Shown: positions 27,094-36,040, numbered from the stretch's first letter. The stretch: 64,000 bases of DNA from G965202665 sp965243835 (GCA_965243835.1 OZ251578.1:930001-994000); one strand, 5' to 3'. The notes: generated by a model not told the origin, from the sequence alone. Program-made: numbers and translations.

Positions 27094-29184
27094 ATGGCTC
27101 CGACAACCAGGCGAAAGACGGCAATCGCCCTGCTGGTGGTGTGCCTGTTGCTGGCATCCCCGGTGCTTCCGGCCGGGGCGATAGACGGGCACCCCGATTA
27201 TTTGGCGGTTTTACAAACCTGTCCCGGCGGGCAGACCAACACTTCGGTCCCGCACGCCACTGGTTGCCTGGGATCTTTGGAAATTGCTACCGGAAGCGCA
27301 GTGGCGGCCTTCACGGTAGGCGTGCCGGTCCGGAGATGGGCGATGGCTCATGCGATGATAAACGCGGCGCGGGCGGCCGGGGTAAATCTACCCGAACCGA
27401 AGGATCAGGGTTTCCAGGACATTGACGGCTTGGCTACCGGAACCTGGCGATCGATCAACCAACTGGCGGAGTTGGGTATTACCCAGGGCAAGACCGCTCA
27501 CATTTTCGATCCGGGGGGAGTGGTTACCCGTCAGCAGATGGCGGTGTTCTTCACCAGGTTGCTGGCCATGGCCGCGACCGGTCCGGGGGGTAGGCCGGTG
27601 AGCGATGTGGTACCGGACGATACGGTCTTCACCGACATCGAAGGTTTGTCGTCCCAGGCCCGGCAGGCCATACGGGTAATCTACGAGTTGGGCGTAACCA
27701 CTGGAACTACAGTTTCCACTTTCTCGCCGACCGACCCGGTAACCGGCGGTCAGATGGCGTTGTTCCTAACCCGCCTGTTGGCCCACACCACGGCCCGCGG
27801 CGAGGGTGGTGTTAAGCACATCCGCAATACCCCAAACCGCCTCGCCTACTCCGCCACTTGGTGTTACGAGCCATATTTGTCCTCCCCAGAATTTTGCGAA
27901 GACGGCATCACAATCGCCAACTCCGATGGTTCTAACAAGTTGCAGATTACTAAATACCCAAACAATTCAATTGAAGATTTTATCTGGTCCCCTAACGGTC
28001 AACATATTGTCTATTCTAGTTACGATAATACGCAAGAAAAATCTTTCTTGTATATAGTAGGAATAGACGGTTCTAATCCTCTATATTTTGGTGAAGGGTC
28101 GTATCCAGTGTGGTCTCCTGATAGTAAGTATATATCATATAGTGTGTATGTTAATGGTAGATCTGAGCGTTGGATTGCTAGCTTAGATGGCCGCGTTTTT
28201 CATCGTTTGGCGCGCGATTCTGATTATATTTATCACCCGCAATGGTCTCCGGATAGCCAATATATTGTATATACTGTTGAGATTGATGGAGGTCCTATAT
28301 ATGATGGTAGATCTGAATTATGGATAGCAAAGACAGATGTTTCCGCTAGTGCTCGTTTGTCTGCAGATCGGTTTTTAACTCGTTCTATGTGGTCTACAAG
28401 TGCTGAATTCTTAGCCTACCAAACTCTAGCTGATGACGGCTTTGAGGTTTGGTTGACCAATGCGGATGGTTCCAATACTTATAAACTAACCAATAAGGGT
28501 GGGCTAGGAGAATTCTCGCCCGATGGTAGCAAACTAGCTTATTACATATTTGATGATAGTTCGGAACAGGGTATTTGGACTTTAGATATTGGCGGATCAG
28601 AACCAGAACAGATAACCGATGTGGGTTTGTTTCCACGTTGGTCGCCCGATGGTCAATCTATAACTTATAGAGTTTGGGTTGATGATGAAGAATATGAGTA
28701 CGGTAGATATGAGATCGGTTTGGTTGATATTGATGGTTCTAATCCGCGTCGATTAACACATAATATTGGTTCTCTTGATCATCCAAAAATGTCTCCGGAT
28801 GGTAAATATATAGCTTATCAACTAAATTTGGAAGGTGAAATAATAGAGTTATGGGTAGCTGGTGCGGATGGTTCCAATCCACGTCTATTAGCACCTGATA
28901 TTTTTTGGGATAACTTCGAATGGTTGGCGGATAGTAAATATATTATTTATGATACTGATATTGGAGATGTGAATGAGGGGCTATGGGTGGTCGGCGTTGA
29001 TGGAGAGTATGCTCGTCCTCGTCGTTTAAGTCTTGGTGGACCATATGATGTGTCACCTAACGGTGATCTTATTACCTATACGGTAGGACAGGGTAGGAGT
29101 AGCAATAGCATCTGGGTAGCGAACGCCGATGGTACCAATCCCAGAAGAATTAGTAATGGATGGCAAGCGAGTTGGCAACCCTAG
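27094..29184 (+). CDS. Secreted SLH-domain protein with TolB/PD40-type beta-propeller
   Basis: A 696-residue exported protein. Residues 1-29 are a signal peptide (RRKTAIALLVVCLLLA, then AGA). About 55-235 hold SLH-type modules (AELGITQGKT, FDPGGVVTRQQMAVFFTRLLA; FSPTDPVTGGQMALFLTRLLA), which tether proteins to the cell wall. About 270-696 is a propeller of WSPDSKYISY / DGSNP repeats like TolB or PD40 blades. The first ~260 codons are GC-rich like the neighbours, but from about 27880 the codons become A/T-rich (ATA, TTA, GAT, TAT). This indicates a chimaera: a resident SLH leader joined to a foreign propeller. Confidence 0.85.
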   Translation: MAPTTRRKTAIALLVVCLLLASPVLPAGAIDGHPDYLAVLQTCPGGQTNTSVPHATGCLGSLEIATGSAVAAFTVGVPVRRWAMAHAMINAARAAGVNLPEPKDQGFQDIDGLATGTWRSINQLAELGITQGKTAHIFDPGGVVTRQQMAVFFTRLLAMAATGPGGRPVSDVVPDDTVFTDIEGLSSQARQAIRVIYELGVTTGTTVSTFSPTDPVTGGQMALFLTRLLAHTTARGEGGVKHIRNTPNRLAYSATWCYEPYLSSPEFCEDGITIANSDGSNKLQITKYPNNSIEDFIWSPNGQHIVYSSYDNTQEKSFLYIVGIDGSNPLYFGEGSYPVWSPDSKYISYSVYVNGRSERWIASLDGRVFHRLARDSDYIYHPQWSPDSQYIVYTVEIDGGPIYDGRSELWIAKTDVSASARLSADRFLTRSMWSTSAEFLAYQTLADDGFEVWLTNADGSNTYKLTNKGGLGEFSPDGSKLAYYIFDDSSEQGIWTLDIGGSEPEQITDVGLFPRWSPDGQSITYRVWVDDEEYEYGRYEIGLVDIDGSNPRRLTHNIGSLDHPKMSPDGKYIAYQLNLEGEIIELWVAGADGSNPRLLAPDIFWDNFEWLADSKYIIYDTDIGDVNEGLWVVGVDGEYARPRRLSLGGPYDVSPNGDLITYTVGQGRSSNSIWVANADGTNPRRISNGWQASWQP

Positions 29185-29243
29185 TCAGCATGATACTCTT
29201 CTAATTGAGATAGGCGGGATGGATGGGGGTTCCGCAGGGTTGG

Positions 29244-29426
29244 TTATGTCGGGCCGACCACCCGGGCTATGTAGCCTTCGAGGCGGGCTACCCGGTTGTG
29301 CATGGCGCGGATATCTGATTCCACTCTGTCCATGCGGCCGAGGAGGAACAGGAAGGCCGCTCCACCGAATCCCAGCAAAGGGATCAGGATGGATCCGATG
29401 ATGATGAGCATGTTGGCGGATGTCAT
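29244..29426 (-). CDS. Small single-pass membrane protein (60 aa)
   Basis: The protein starts TSANMLIIIGSILIPLLGFGGAAFLFLLG: one membrane helix at about residues 6-29, followed by a charged helix (MDRVESDIRAMHNRVARLEGYIARV) with heptad spacing that could form a short coiled coil. Such small TM-coiled-coil proteins often sit beside toxin-antitoxin or phage genes, but no function is assigned. ATG 29426 was picked because upstream residues in this frame are Arg/Pro-rich and non-coding in look. Confidence 0.6.
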   Translation of the reverse strand: MTSANMLIIIGSILIPLLGFGGAAFLFLLGRMDRVESDIRAMHNRVARLEGYIARVVGPT

Positions 29427-29446
29427 GTTTGTTAGGTTAGCCTCTT

Positions 29447-29662
29447 TTATATCTCTGGGTCTAGGGGAGCGGGGATGCGCACCTTTCCTCCTCGCTCGGT
29501 GGGTAACTCCAGAACATCGGGGAGGTCCGGGTTCGTCCGTACGATGCGCCCGCCTGGGAGTAGGAGGTAGCCCTCGGGTATCAGGCTCGCCAAGCGAGGG
29601 GATAGCGACTCCCAAGCGTAAGATACGGTATCGGGGTGGGCCGGGCTCTCGAAATTGCCCAT
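29447..29662 (-). CDS. Short ORF overlapping the HicB gene end, hypothetical
   Basis: Seventy-one codons in the frame offset from the HicB-like gene, reading DTVSYAWESLSPRLASLIPEG then YLLLPGGRIVRTNPDLP and LPTERGGKVRIPAPLDPEI. Composition looks protein-like. It may be an independent small gene overlapping hicB by 82 bp, or the true C-terminus of the HicB protein after a frameshift near 29660. The choice cannot be made here. Confidence 0.35.
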   Translation of the reverse strand: MGNFESPAHPDTVSYAWESLSPRLASLIPEGYLLLPGGRIVRTNPDLPDVLELPTERGGKVRIPAPLDPEI

Positions 29663-29925
29663 ATCATCCGGTAATTTCCGGGGTGGTTGACTCTGATGGC
29701 TTGCCTTAGTACGCGTCCCTTGGGCGGTGGAGCTCCGGTGAAGGGGCGCGGCGCAGGTATCGCTTCGCCTAGTTCCGCCATTCTGTCCACGCAGACGGCG
29801 GCCGCGGATTCCAGGTCGTCGCGGCAGTCTTGGGGAGTGGCGCCTTCGCCGAACACGGGCAGGCCCTCCACCCATCCACACCATCCGTCGGGCGTTGTCG
29901 GTTCAATTACCGCGTTGTAGTTCAT
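29581..29925 (-). CDS. HicB-like antitoxin-family protein (orphan)
   Basis: The first 60 residues have the HicB partial RNase-H-like fold: NYNAVIEPTTPDGWCGWVEG, FGEGATPQDCRDDLESAAAV. HicB antitoxins bind HicA mRNA-interferase toxins and repress their own promoter. No HicA-like double-stranded-RNA-binding toxin is visible next door, so this is an orphan. Start ATG 29925 was chosen since GAAAGG stands 9 nt ahead; an ATG at 29934 is too close to it. The C-terminal 45 residues do not resemble a DNA-binding domain and may reflect a frameshift (see overlapping ORF). Confidence 0.65.
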   Translation of the reverse strand: MNYNAVIEPTTPDGWCGWVEGLPVFGEGATPQDCRDDLESAAAVCVDRMAELGEAIPAPRPFTGAPPPKGRVLRQAIRVNHPGNYRMIWAISRARPTPIPYLTLGSRYPLAWRA

Positions 29926-30030
29926 AGAAACCATCCTTTCCCGGTTGGCCTTGCCGTCCCGTTTGACGACAGCTCGTTTCACAGGGTTTAGGGTAACGGG
30001 AGGGTGTGACAGAACCCGCCCGCCGGGGGT

Positions 30031-31206
30031 TCAGGGGGCGGGGGCGCAGGTTTGGTCGTAGTCCGTCAGGGGCGGGGGGCGGTCCGGGTCGGAGCAGGTC
30101 GGGCAACGGGGGTTGCGGTTGAACGACAGGGTGCGGAACTCTCCGGCTAGGCCGTCGTAGGTGAGCAACCTGCCTATCAGCGGATCCCCGGCCGCCAGCA
30201 ACCATTTGAGGGCTTCCACCGCCTGCAGGGAGCCGATCACCCCCGGCAGGGCCCCCAGCACCCCCGCTTGCGCGCAGTCGGGGGCCAGCTCCGGGGGCGG
30301 GGGGAGCGGGAACAGGCACCGGTAACAAGGACCGGAGCGGGGATGGAACAGGCTCACCTGGCCTTCGAACCGGTGCACCGAACCGTGCACCACCGGCGTT
30401 CCCGAACGCACCGAGGCGTCGTTGAGCAGGTAACGGGTGGGGAAATTGTCGGCCCCGTCGACCGCCAACTCGTATCCGTCCAAAATTTCCATAACGTTGG
30501 ATGCCTCCAACCGGACGTCGTGGGCGCGGACGGTTATCTCCGGGTTGAGGGCGCCCAGCGTCATCCGGGCCGAATCCGTTTTCTTCACCCCCACCCCGGC
30601 CGTGGTGTGAAGAACCTGCCGTTGCAGGTTGGCGACATCCACCCGGTCGTGGTCCGCCAGCCCGATGGTACCCACCCCGGCCGCGGCCAAATAAAGGGCG
30701 GCCGGTGACCCCAATCCCCCCGCTCCGACCAGTAGCACCCGGGCCCGTCCCAGTCGCTTCTGCCCTTCCGGCCCGACTTCGGGCAGGGCCAGATGACGGG
30801 CGTAGCGTCCCGACTCCGGGGCCCCGGCGGAGGCCGGGACCTCCCAGGGGAGCCCCCGCGCCCGCCATTCGTCGGACCCGCCCGCCAGGGAAGACACCCG
30901 GGTGTAGCCCATCCGCTGCAAGGCGGCCGCGGCCAAGGCGGAGCGTCCGCCCGCCGAACAGTAGAGCACGATCGGCTGGTCGCGGTCCCAGCCGGTGGAG
31001 GAAATAATCCCCTCCAGGACACCCCTGGGGATATGGACTGCGGAGGGGATAGCCCCCTGCGCCAATTCGCCGCCCTCCCGCACGTCCACCAAGGCCGCAT
31101 GGGACGGGTCGCGCTCGGCCAACTGCTCGGGGGTGATTTCCCGGACCTCCCGCCGGGCGGCCGCCACCAGTTCCGGGTAGGAAAGGCGGGAAACGGAAAC
31201 CGTCAT
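30031..31206 (-). CDS. ThiF/MoeB-type adenylyltransferase with N-terminal rhodanese domain
   Basis: The 391-residue protein couples an N-terminal rhodanese domain (about 25-125; active Cys83 in VLYCSAGGRSALAA) to an E1-like ThiF/MoeB domain (about 135-365) with GAGGLGSPAALYLAAAG (161-177) for ATP binding and a CYRC...CPTC zinc knuckle. These enzymes adenylate the C-terminus of ubiquitin-like sulfur carriers (MoaD, ThiS, CysO) and hand over sulfur. In the usual MoeZ the rhodanese domain is at the C-terminus; here it is at the N-terminus. No sulfur carrier gene is nearby. Confidence 0.9.
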   Translation of the reverse strand: MTVSVSRLSYPELVAAARREVREITPEQLAERDPSHAALVDVREGGELAQGAIPSAVHIPRGVLEGIISSTGWDRDQPIVLYCSAGGRSALAAAALQRMGYTRVSSLAGGSDEWRARGLPWEVPASAGAPESGRYARHLALPEVGPEGQKRLGRARVLLVGAGGLGSPAALYLAAAGVGTIGLADHDRVDVANLQRQVLHTTAGVGVKKTDSARMTLGALNPEITVRAHDVRLEASNVMEILDGYELAVDGADNFPTRYLLNDASVRSGTPVVHGSVHRFEGQVSLFHPRSGPCYRCLFPLPPPPELAPDCAQAGVLGALPGVIGSLQAVEALKWLLAAGDPLIGRLLTYDGLAGEFRTLSFNRNPRCPTCSDPDRPPPLTDYDQTCAPAP

Positions 31207-31259
31207 AGGCGCAGGCTACCCGTATTCCGGTTTAGCCGTAACGGGAAGGACCCGGGTGC

Positions 31260-31628
31260 CTATTTCTTCTCGTGCAGGACGATTTCCCAGGGGCCGTCAT
31301 CGTCGCCGATTATTTCGGCCTCGGCCTCGGTGGGGGTCCACTCCCGCTCCGACGGCAGGTATCCGATGTGCTTGGTCTCGATGAAGACCCGCACCGCGTT
31401 GGGGATGTCCGGGTTGTTGGGTTCCGGGATGAGCAACACCGAATTGTGGCGGGCGCCGTCGGAGGCGAGGCGCCGCACCAGCCGCTCCCGCTCCGGGGTG
31501 ATGTGCTCCACCTTGATGGTGCGCGGCTCGGCGGCCGCGGCGGAGGAGGCCATCTTCTTGTCGTAGATGGAAGTGAAGGACTGGGCCTGCTCCCGCTCGG
31601 CGATTTTCTGCTTCAGTTTTTGGAACAT
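31260..31628 (-). CDS. HIRAN-like domain small protein
   Basis: A 122-residue protein. The segment HNSVLLIPEPNNPDIPNAVRV followed by ETKHIGYLPSEREW (about 71-107) resembles the HIRAN fold (EPxNPxDxNAVxV...GYLP), which in larger proteins binds damaged DNA or 3' ends. The N-terminus is a charged helix (FQKLKQKIAEREQAQ). A hairpin with GGGGG/CCCCC arms lies in its leader (about 31649-31663). Function unknown; the domain call is by motif only. Confidence 0.6.
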   Translation of the reverse strand: MFQKLKQKIAEREQAQSFTSIYDKKMASSAAAAEPRTIKVEHITPERERLVRRLASDGARHNSVLLIPEPNNPDIPNAVRVFIETKHIGYLPSEREWTPTEAEAEIIGDDDGPWEIVLHEKK

Positions 31629-31741
31629 AGTCGGTTAAGTATGAGACAGGGGGATAAGCCCCCGGCCATGGGATCTACAGCGTATCACTGACGATGATAG
31701 TAGCGGAGGCCGGGCGGCGGCGCGGACATTTCTGGAATTTC

Positions 31742-32506
31742 CTACAGCAGTTCCGCCAGCCGGGACATTATTTCCCCCGCCGGATGCTCGATTTTCAGAT
31801 GGGCGGCCTCGTCGAAGTCGGTGGGACCCATGTTTACGATGACGAACGGGACTCCCCGCCGGGCGGCGGACAGCGGTATTTCCGCCGCGGGCCAAACCGA
31901 CAGGGTGGTGCCCACCGCCAGCACCGCGTCGGCGTTGTCGGCCATCAACCGGGCGCGTTGCATGGCGGCGACGGGCATCATCTCTCCGAACGAAATGACG
32001 GTCAGTTTCAGGATTCCCCCGCAATAGGGGCAGTGCGGGTCCTCCACCCCGGATTCCACCCATCCGAACACCTCCGCCGACGGCCGGCGGGAGCCGCAAC
32101 TCATGCAGGCCGTTTCCCGGACGTTGCCGTGCACCTCCACGCACAGTTCCTCGGCCAGGCCCGCCCGCTGGTGTAGGCCGTCGATGTTCTGGGTTACGCA
32201 ACCTTCCAGACGGCCGCGTCCCGCCAAGGCGGCCACCGCCGCGTGGGAGGCGTTGGGTCGGGCGGTGCGCAGGGGAGACCGGGACCACATCGCCCAACTG
32301 CGGCGCCGGGTTTCGGAAGAGGCCAAGTAGCGGTTGATGGTGAACTCGTCCGGGTCCACCCTGGTCCACACCCCGTTCGGGCCGCGGAAGTCGGGGATGC
32401 CCGATTCGGTGGAGGCCCCCGCCCCGGTGAACACCAGGATGCGGGAGGCCGAGCTCAGCAAGTCGGCGGCGCGGCGGATGATGTCGGACGGATCGGGCAA
32501 CGGCAT
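31742..32506 (-). CDS. cobB: NAD-dependent protein deacylase, sirtuin family
   Basis: A 254-residue sirtuin: FTGAGASTESGIPDFRGPNG (about 26-45) binds NAD, TQNIDGLH (about 104-111) and VHGN (catalytic His, about 124) form the active site, and four Cys (CMSC, CPYC) hold zinc. GTTLSVWPAAEIP and VIVNMGPT complete the Rossmann fold. It removes acyl groups from lysines, for example on acetyl-CoA synthetase. Follows a hypothetical gene in the same direction. Confidence 0.93.
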   Translation of the reverse strand: MPLPDPSDIIRRAADLLSSASRILVFTGAGASTESGIPDFRGPNGVWTRVDPDEFTINRYLASSETRRRSWAMWSRSPLRTARPNASHAAVAALAGRGRLEGCVTQNIDGLHQRAGLAEELCVEVHGNVRETACMSCGSRRPSAEVFGWVESGVEDPHCPYCGGILKLTVISFGEMMPVAAMQRARLMADNADAVLAVGTTLSVWPAAEIPLSAARRGVPFVIVNMGPTDFDEAAHLKIEHPAGEIMSRLAELL

Positions 32507-32545
32507 AAAGCCGATGTTAGACCGGGCGGCCGCCGTCGGGCCCGG

Positions 32546-33046
32546 CTATGCGGAAATGAGGGGGCGGCCGGCGCGCTGGCTGTCCAGGGCCAAGGCCAAG
32601 TCGTACGTGTGGCGGCGGCGCAAGTCGTACGCCAGCCGGGAGATCTGTTGCGCGCCCAGCGGAGGGAGTTGCGACCGCACCCAGACTTCGCCCGCCGGGC
32701 ACCGGGAGGCCCGGCATTGGTCGCCGTTGCCGAAATGCACCAGTCCTTCCCGGGCCAGCGTTATCAAAAAGACCGGTTGCCGGAGGAGCTCGCCGCGTTG
32801 GGCGGCGGTGATCAGGCGCAACAGTTCCGCCATCGGCCGGGAGCCGAGGACCTTGCTCCAGTAGCGGTGCACGTAGGGGTGGTCGGGTTCCAGGCCGCCA
32901 TGCGTGGGATGCGGACAGAGGCGGGGGCGGATTTGCCGTCGGGAGCGGGCGGAGGGACGGGGCGCAGCGCCCGAAAAATGCGGGACGCCCGAGTGGACGG
33001 AGGTATCGCTACCGTAACGGGCGGTTTCGGGCGCTGCGTATCCCAT
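32546..33046 (-). CDS. Conserved hypothetical protein
   Basis: Up to 166 residues. The part from about residue 50 (LEPDHPYVHRYWSKVLGSRP, AELLRLITAAQRGELLRQP, VFLITLAREGLVHF, LRRRHTYDLA) reads like a small alpha/beta protein conserved in Actinobacteria; the first 45 residues look irregular. A start at ATG 33046 lies just after an AT-rich TATATT, which could be a -10. No motif with known function was recognised. Confidence 0.55.
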   Translation of the reverse strand: MGYAAPETARYGSDTSVHSGVPHFSGAAPRPSARSRRQIRPRLCPHPTHGGLEPDHPYVHRYWSKVLGSRPMAELLRLITAAQRGELLRQPVFLITLAREGLVHFGNGDQCRASRCPAGEVWVRSQLPPLGAQQISRLAYDLRRRHTYDLALALDSQRAGRPLISA

Positions 33047-33250
33047 ACATTTGCCAATATAATGTAAAAATCGTTAAATAACAACCCTTTTGGTCATATT
33101 TTTTTCGCGTTCTCGGATTTTTTTAGAAAATATAGGCGGTTTAGAGGATATTTTTGTTGTTTTAGAGCAAGCATAGCAGAAAACGGAGCCAAGCGAACAG
33201 GGGGGGAAGGGGGAACGGAGCGGGAGGGGGCTGGATGTCAGCGGATCGGA
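33047..33250. other. AT-rich intergenic stretch with a stray fragment of the array A/B core
   Basis: No gene. TTTTTTTCGCGTTCTCGGAT at 33098-33117 matches the AT-rich half of the core element of arrays A and B, without its G/C-rich half. Poly-purine runs follow at 33197-33230. Confidence 0.5.
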
Positions 33251-36040
33251 CTAGGTAGCGTCAAAAGTTTGGCCGGGTTCATCTTCAACGGGGTCGAGCG
33301 GGTCCTCGCCGGCGCCGTCCGCCGCATCGCCCCCGCTTTCCTCCGGCGGGTCTTCGGCGCCCTCCCCCTCGTCCGGCGGGTCGTCGGTGACCGGCCCTTC
33401 CTCCGGCGGGTCTTCGGCGGTGTCCGTTTCTTCCTCCGGCGGGTCTTCGTCGGCGCCGTTTTGGTCGTCGCCGGGGGCTTCTTCCTGCGGCGGGTCGCTC
33501 CCTGTATCCCCGGAGTCGCCGGGATCCCCGCTCCCGGAGCCGTCGGCGCCCTCGTCCGCTTCCGGCGGTGAGGAAACATCGGAACCGCTTTCCCCGGCCG
33601 TCGCATCGCCGGTTTCCGCGGCCGCGTTTTCGCCCTCCCCGGTTTCCGTCGGGGCCTCCGCTTCCGTTGCGGCGTCCTCCCCGGAGTCATCGAGGGAACC
33701 GGGGGCGGCCCGCACGTGCACGATCACAGTGGAACCCTGGGGGATCATCTCCCCGGCGGCCGGTTCGGTGAACAGCGTCTGACCCACTTCTATCACCGGG
33801 GGAGCTTCCTCCCCGGACGCCTCCCCGTCCTCCGCCCCCGTCTCCGACGCCTCCCCCGCCTCCGGCGGGGCGACGGCCGGCAAGGCCCGCACCGGCCTTT
33901 CCCGCACCTCGGATATCAACCGGGCCTCGAACAGGGCCGCCTCCGCTTCCTGCGCGGTCATGCCCGTCGCCTCCGGGACTTCGGTGAGGAGGGGGGTGTT
34001 GTAGGCGCCCGAGCCCTGCACCGGGCGGAACTGCCCGGCCGGATAGCGTTGGATGACGATTTCCATGAACTCTTTCCAGATGGGGGCGGGCACCGTGCCC
34101 CCGTACACCCGCGAGTACCCCTCCCCGTTGATCACCACATCCTCCAAGGCGATCTGCTCGTCGGGGAAACCCACCCACACCGCAGTGGTGAAGTTGGGCA
34201 CGAACCCCACGAACCATGCATCCCGGAACGCTTGGTGGGTGCCGGTTTTGCCCGCTTGGGGGAGGCCTTCGATCTGCGCCCGCTGGGCGGTTCCGCAACA
34301 CACCACTTCTTCCATGGGGCGGCGCACGGCCGCGGCCAGGGCCGGGTCGACGGCCTGCGTGGTGCGCACCTCCCGTTCGTAAATGACCCGCCCGTCGGAG
34401 GTGGTGATGCGGGAGATCAGATAGGGCGCGGCGTGCACCCCGTTGGCGGCCAGGGTGCTGTAGGCGGAGGCCATTTCCAGCGGGCTGACCGCCCCCGCTC
34501 CCAAAGCCAGCGAATAAACGGGTTCCAGTTCCGATTGCACGCCCAGGCGATGGGCCATGTCCGCGATCGCCTCCGGCCCCGTCTCCACCGCCACTTGGGC
34601 GTAGACCGCGTTCACCGACCGGGCGGTGGCCTGATGCAGGCTGAGCAGGGGGTCCACCCGCCCCGCGTTGCGCACCGTCCAGATGCGGGAGCCGTCGGGA
34701 CCGCACGGGTTCTCGCACTCGATTTCGATGGGGCTGCGGGCGTCCCAGTAGGAGCGCAGGCTCCCGCCCTGCTCCAGGTAGGCGGCCAGAGCGATCGGTT
34801 TGAAAGCCGACCCGGGGTTGCGGCGGCCCTGCACCACCAGGTCGAACTGTTCGGCGGTGAAAGGCAGGCCGGAGGACATGGCCAGCACCGCCCCGGTGTT
34901 GTTTTCAATCATGGCGATGGCCCCGGTGGGAGCCCCCCGCGGGTCGTCGAAATCGGCCCCGGGCACCGGCAACCAGGAGCTGAGAATGTCGTTGGCCGCC
35001 TCCTGCAGTTCCAGGTCCACGGTTACGAAGATTTCCAATCCCCCGCCGCCTTCGCAGTCCGCATCGTGGGCCGGGCACCCGAAAATGGCCTGTTTGCGTT
35101 CAATGTTGTCTTCGCCCAGGAAGTCGAATTCGGAGTCGTGCAGCAACTGGCGCCGCACTTCGGCTACCACATGGTCGGCGCGGCTCTGGAAAGCCGCCGC
35201 TTCTGTAATGGCGAACGGATCGTCTTTGGCGTCGGCCGCCTCTTCGTAGGTTATGAACCCGGAGGAGGCCATGGCGTCGATGACGTCGTCGCGCCGTTCG
35301 CGGGTGCGCTCCGGTTGGCGGCGGGGATCGTAGAGGCTGGGGTTGCGGATGGTGACCACCAGGGTGGCCGCTTCGGCCACGGTCAGGTCGCGCACGTTCT
35401 TGCCGAAGTATTCCCGGGCGGCGGCGGACACCCCGTAGGCCGACCAGCCGAAATACACCGAGTTCAGGTAGAACTCCAGGATTTGCTCCTTGCCGTACAC
35501 CCGCTCCAATTCAATGGCGTACAGGGCTTCGGCGATTTTGCGCTGGATGGTCAGGTCGTCGCCGACGATGTTGCGTTTCACCACCTGCTGGGTGATGGTG
35601 GAGCCCCCCCGTTGCGAAGCCCCGGTCACGTAGTCGCGCATGGCGCTGACGATGGCCGAGAAGTCGATGCCTTCGTGTTCGAAAAAGTCGCCGTCTTCCG
35701 CCGCCAGCACCGCGTTGATCAGGGAGGGGGGCATCTCCGAGTAGCGGACCGGCTCCGAGTTGCGCCCGTCGTGCAACTCGGCCAGCAGGCTGCCGTCCTC
35801 GGTGTAGATGTGGGACACCCGGGAGAGAATGGGCAGGTTGAACGACCCCAGGTCGGTTTCCGGGACCCAGCGGTCCACCGCCCGCTGGAAAATCCCGAAA
35901 GCCGAGTTGGCCCCCATAAACGCGAACAGTCCGATCCAGGTGGCCATGATCCCCGCGATGACCAGGCCGAACAGCATGGCGATGAACCAGCGGGGCCGGA
36001 TCTCGTCGCCTTCTATTTCGTGTACGGTTCGTTCGATCAT
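33251..36040 (-). CDS. Bifunctional penicillin-binding protein (class A) with PASTA domain and acidic tail
   Basis: A 929-residue cell-wall enzyme. One membrane helix (about 18-42), a GT51 glycosyltransferase domain (about 75-250; AAEDGDFFEHEGIDFSAI, GGSTITQQVVKR), then a transpeptidase: catalytic Ser411 in GSAFKP, the SVN triad, and KTGT at Lys598. A single PASTA domain (about 675-760, interrupted by an acidic insert) follows, then a ~170-residue tail of Glu, Asp, Pro, Gly and Ser. It makes and cross-links peptidoglycan outside the membrane. The tail is unusually long and could span or bind the wall. Divergent from the mutase gene. Confidence 0.92.
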   Translation of the reverse strand: MIERTVHEIEGDEIRPRWFIAMLFGLVIAGIMATWIGLFAFMGANSAFGIFQRAVDRWVPETDLGSFNLPILSRVSHIYTEDGSLLAELHDGRNSEPVRYSEMPPSLINAVLAAEDGDFFEHEGIDFSAIVSAMRDYVTGASQRGGSTITQQVVKRNIVGDDLTIQRKIAEALYAIELERVYGKEQILEFYLNSVYFGWSAYGVSAAAREYFGKNVRDLTVAEAATLVVTIRNPSLYDPRRQPERTRERRDDVIDAMASSGFITYEEAADAKDDPFAITEAAAFQSRADHVVAEVRRQLLHDSEFDFLGEDNIERKQAIFGCPAHDADCEGGGGLEIFVTVDLELQEAANDILSSWLPVPGADFDDPRGAPTGAIAMIENNTGAVLAMSSGLPFTAEQFDLVVQGRRNPGSAFKPIALAAYLEQGGSLRSYWDARSPIEIECENPCGPDGSRIWTVRNAGRVDPLLSLHQATARSVNAVYAQVAVETGPEAIADMAHRLGVQSELEPVYSLALGAGAVSPLEMASAYSTLAANGVHAAPYLISRITTSDGRVIYEREVRTTQAVDPALAAAVRRPMEEVVCCGTAQRAQIEGLPQAGKTGTHQAFRDAWFVGFVPNFTTAVWVGFPDEQIALEDVVINGEGYSRVYGGTVPAPIWKEFMEIVIQRYPAGQFRPVQGSGAYNTPLLTEVPEATGMTAQEAEAALFEARLISEVRERPVRALPAVAPPEAGEASETGAEDGEASGEEAPPVIEVGQTLFTEPAAGEMIPQGSTVIVHVRAAPGSLDDSGEDAATEAEAPTETGEGENAAAETGDATAGESGSDVSSPPEADEGADGSGSGDPGDSGDTGSDPPQEEAPGDDQNGADEDPPEEETDTAEDPPEEGPVTDDPPDEGEGAEDPPEESGGDAADGAGEDPLDPVEDEPGQTFDAT

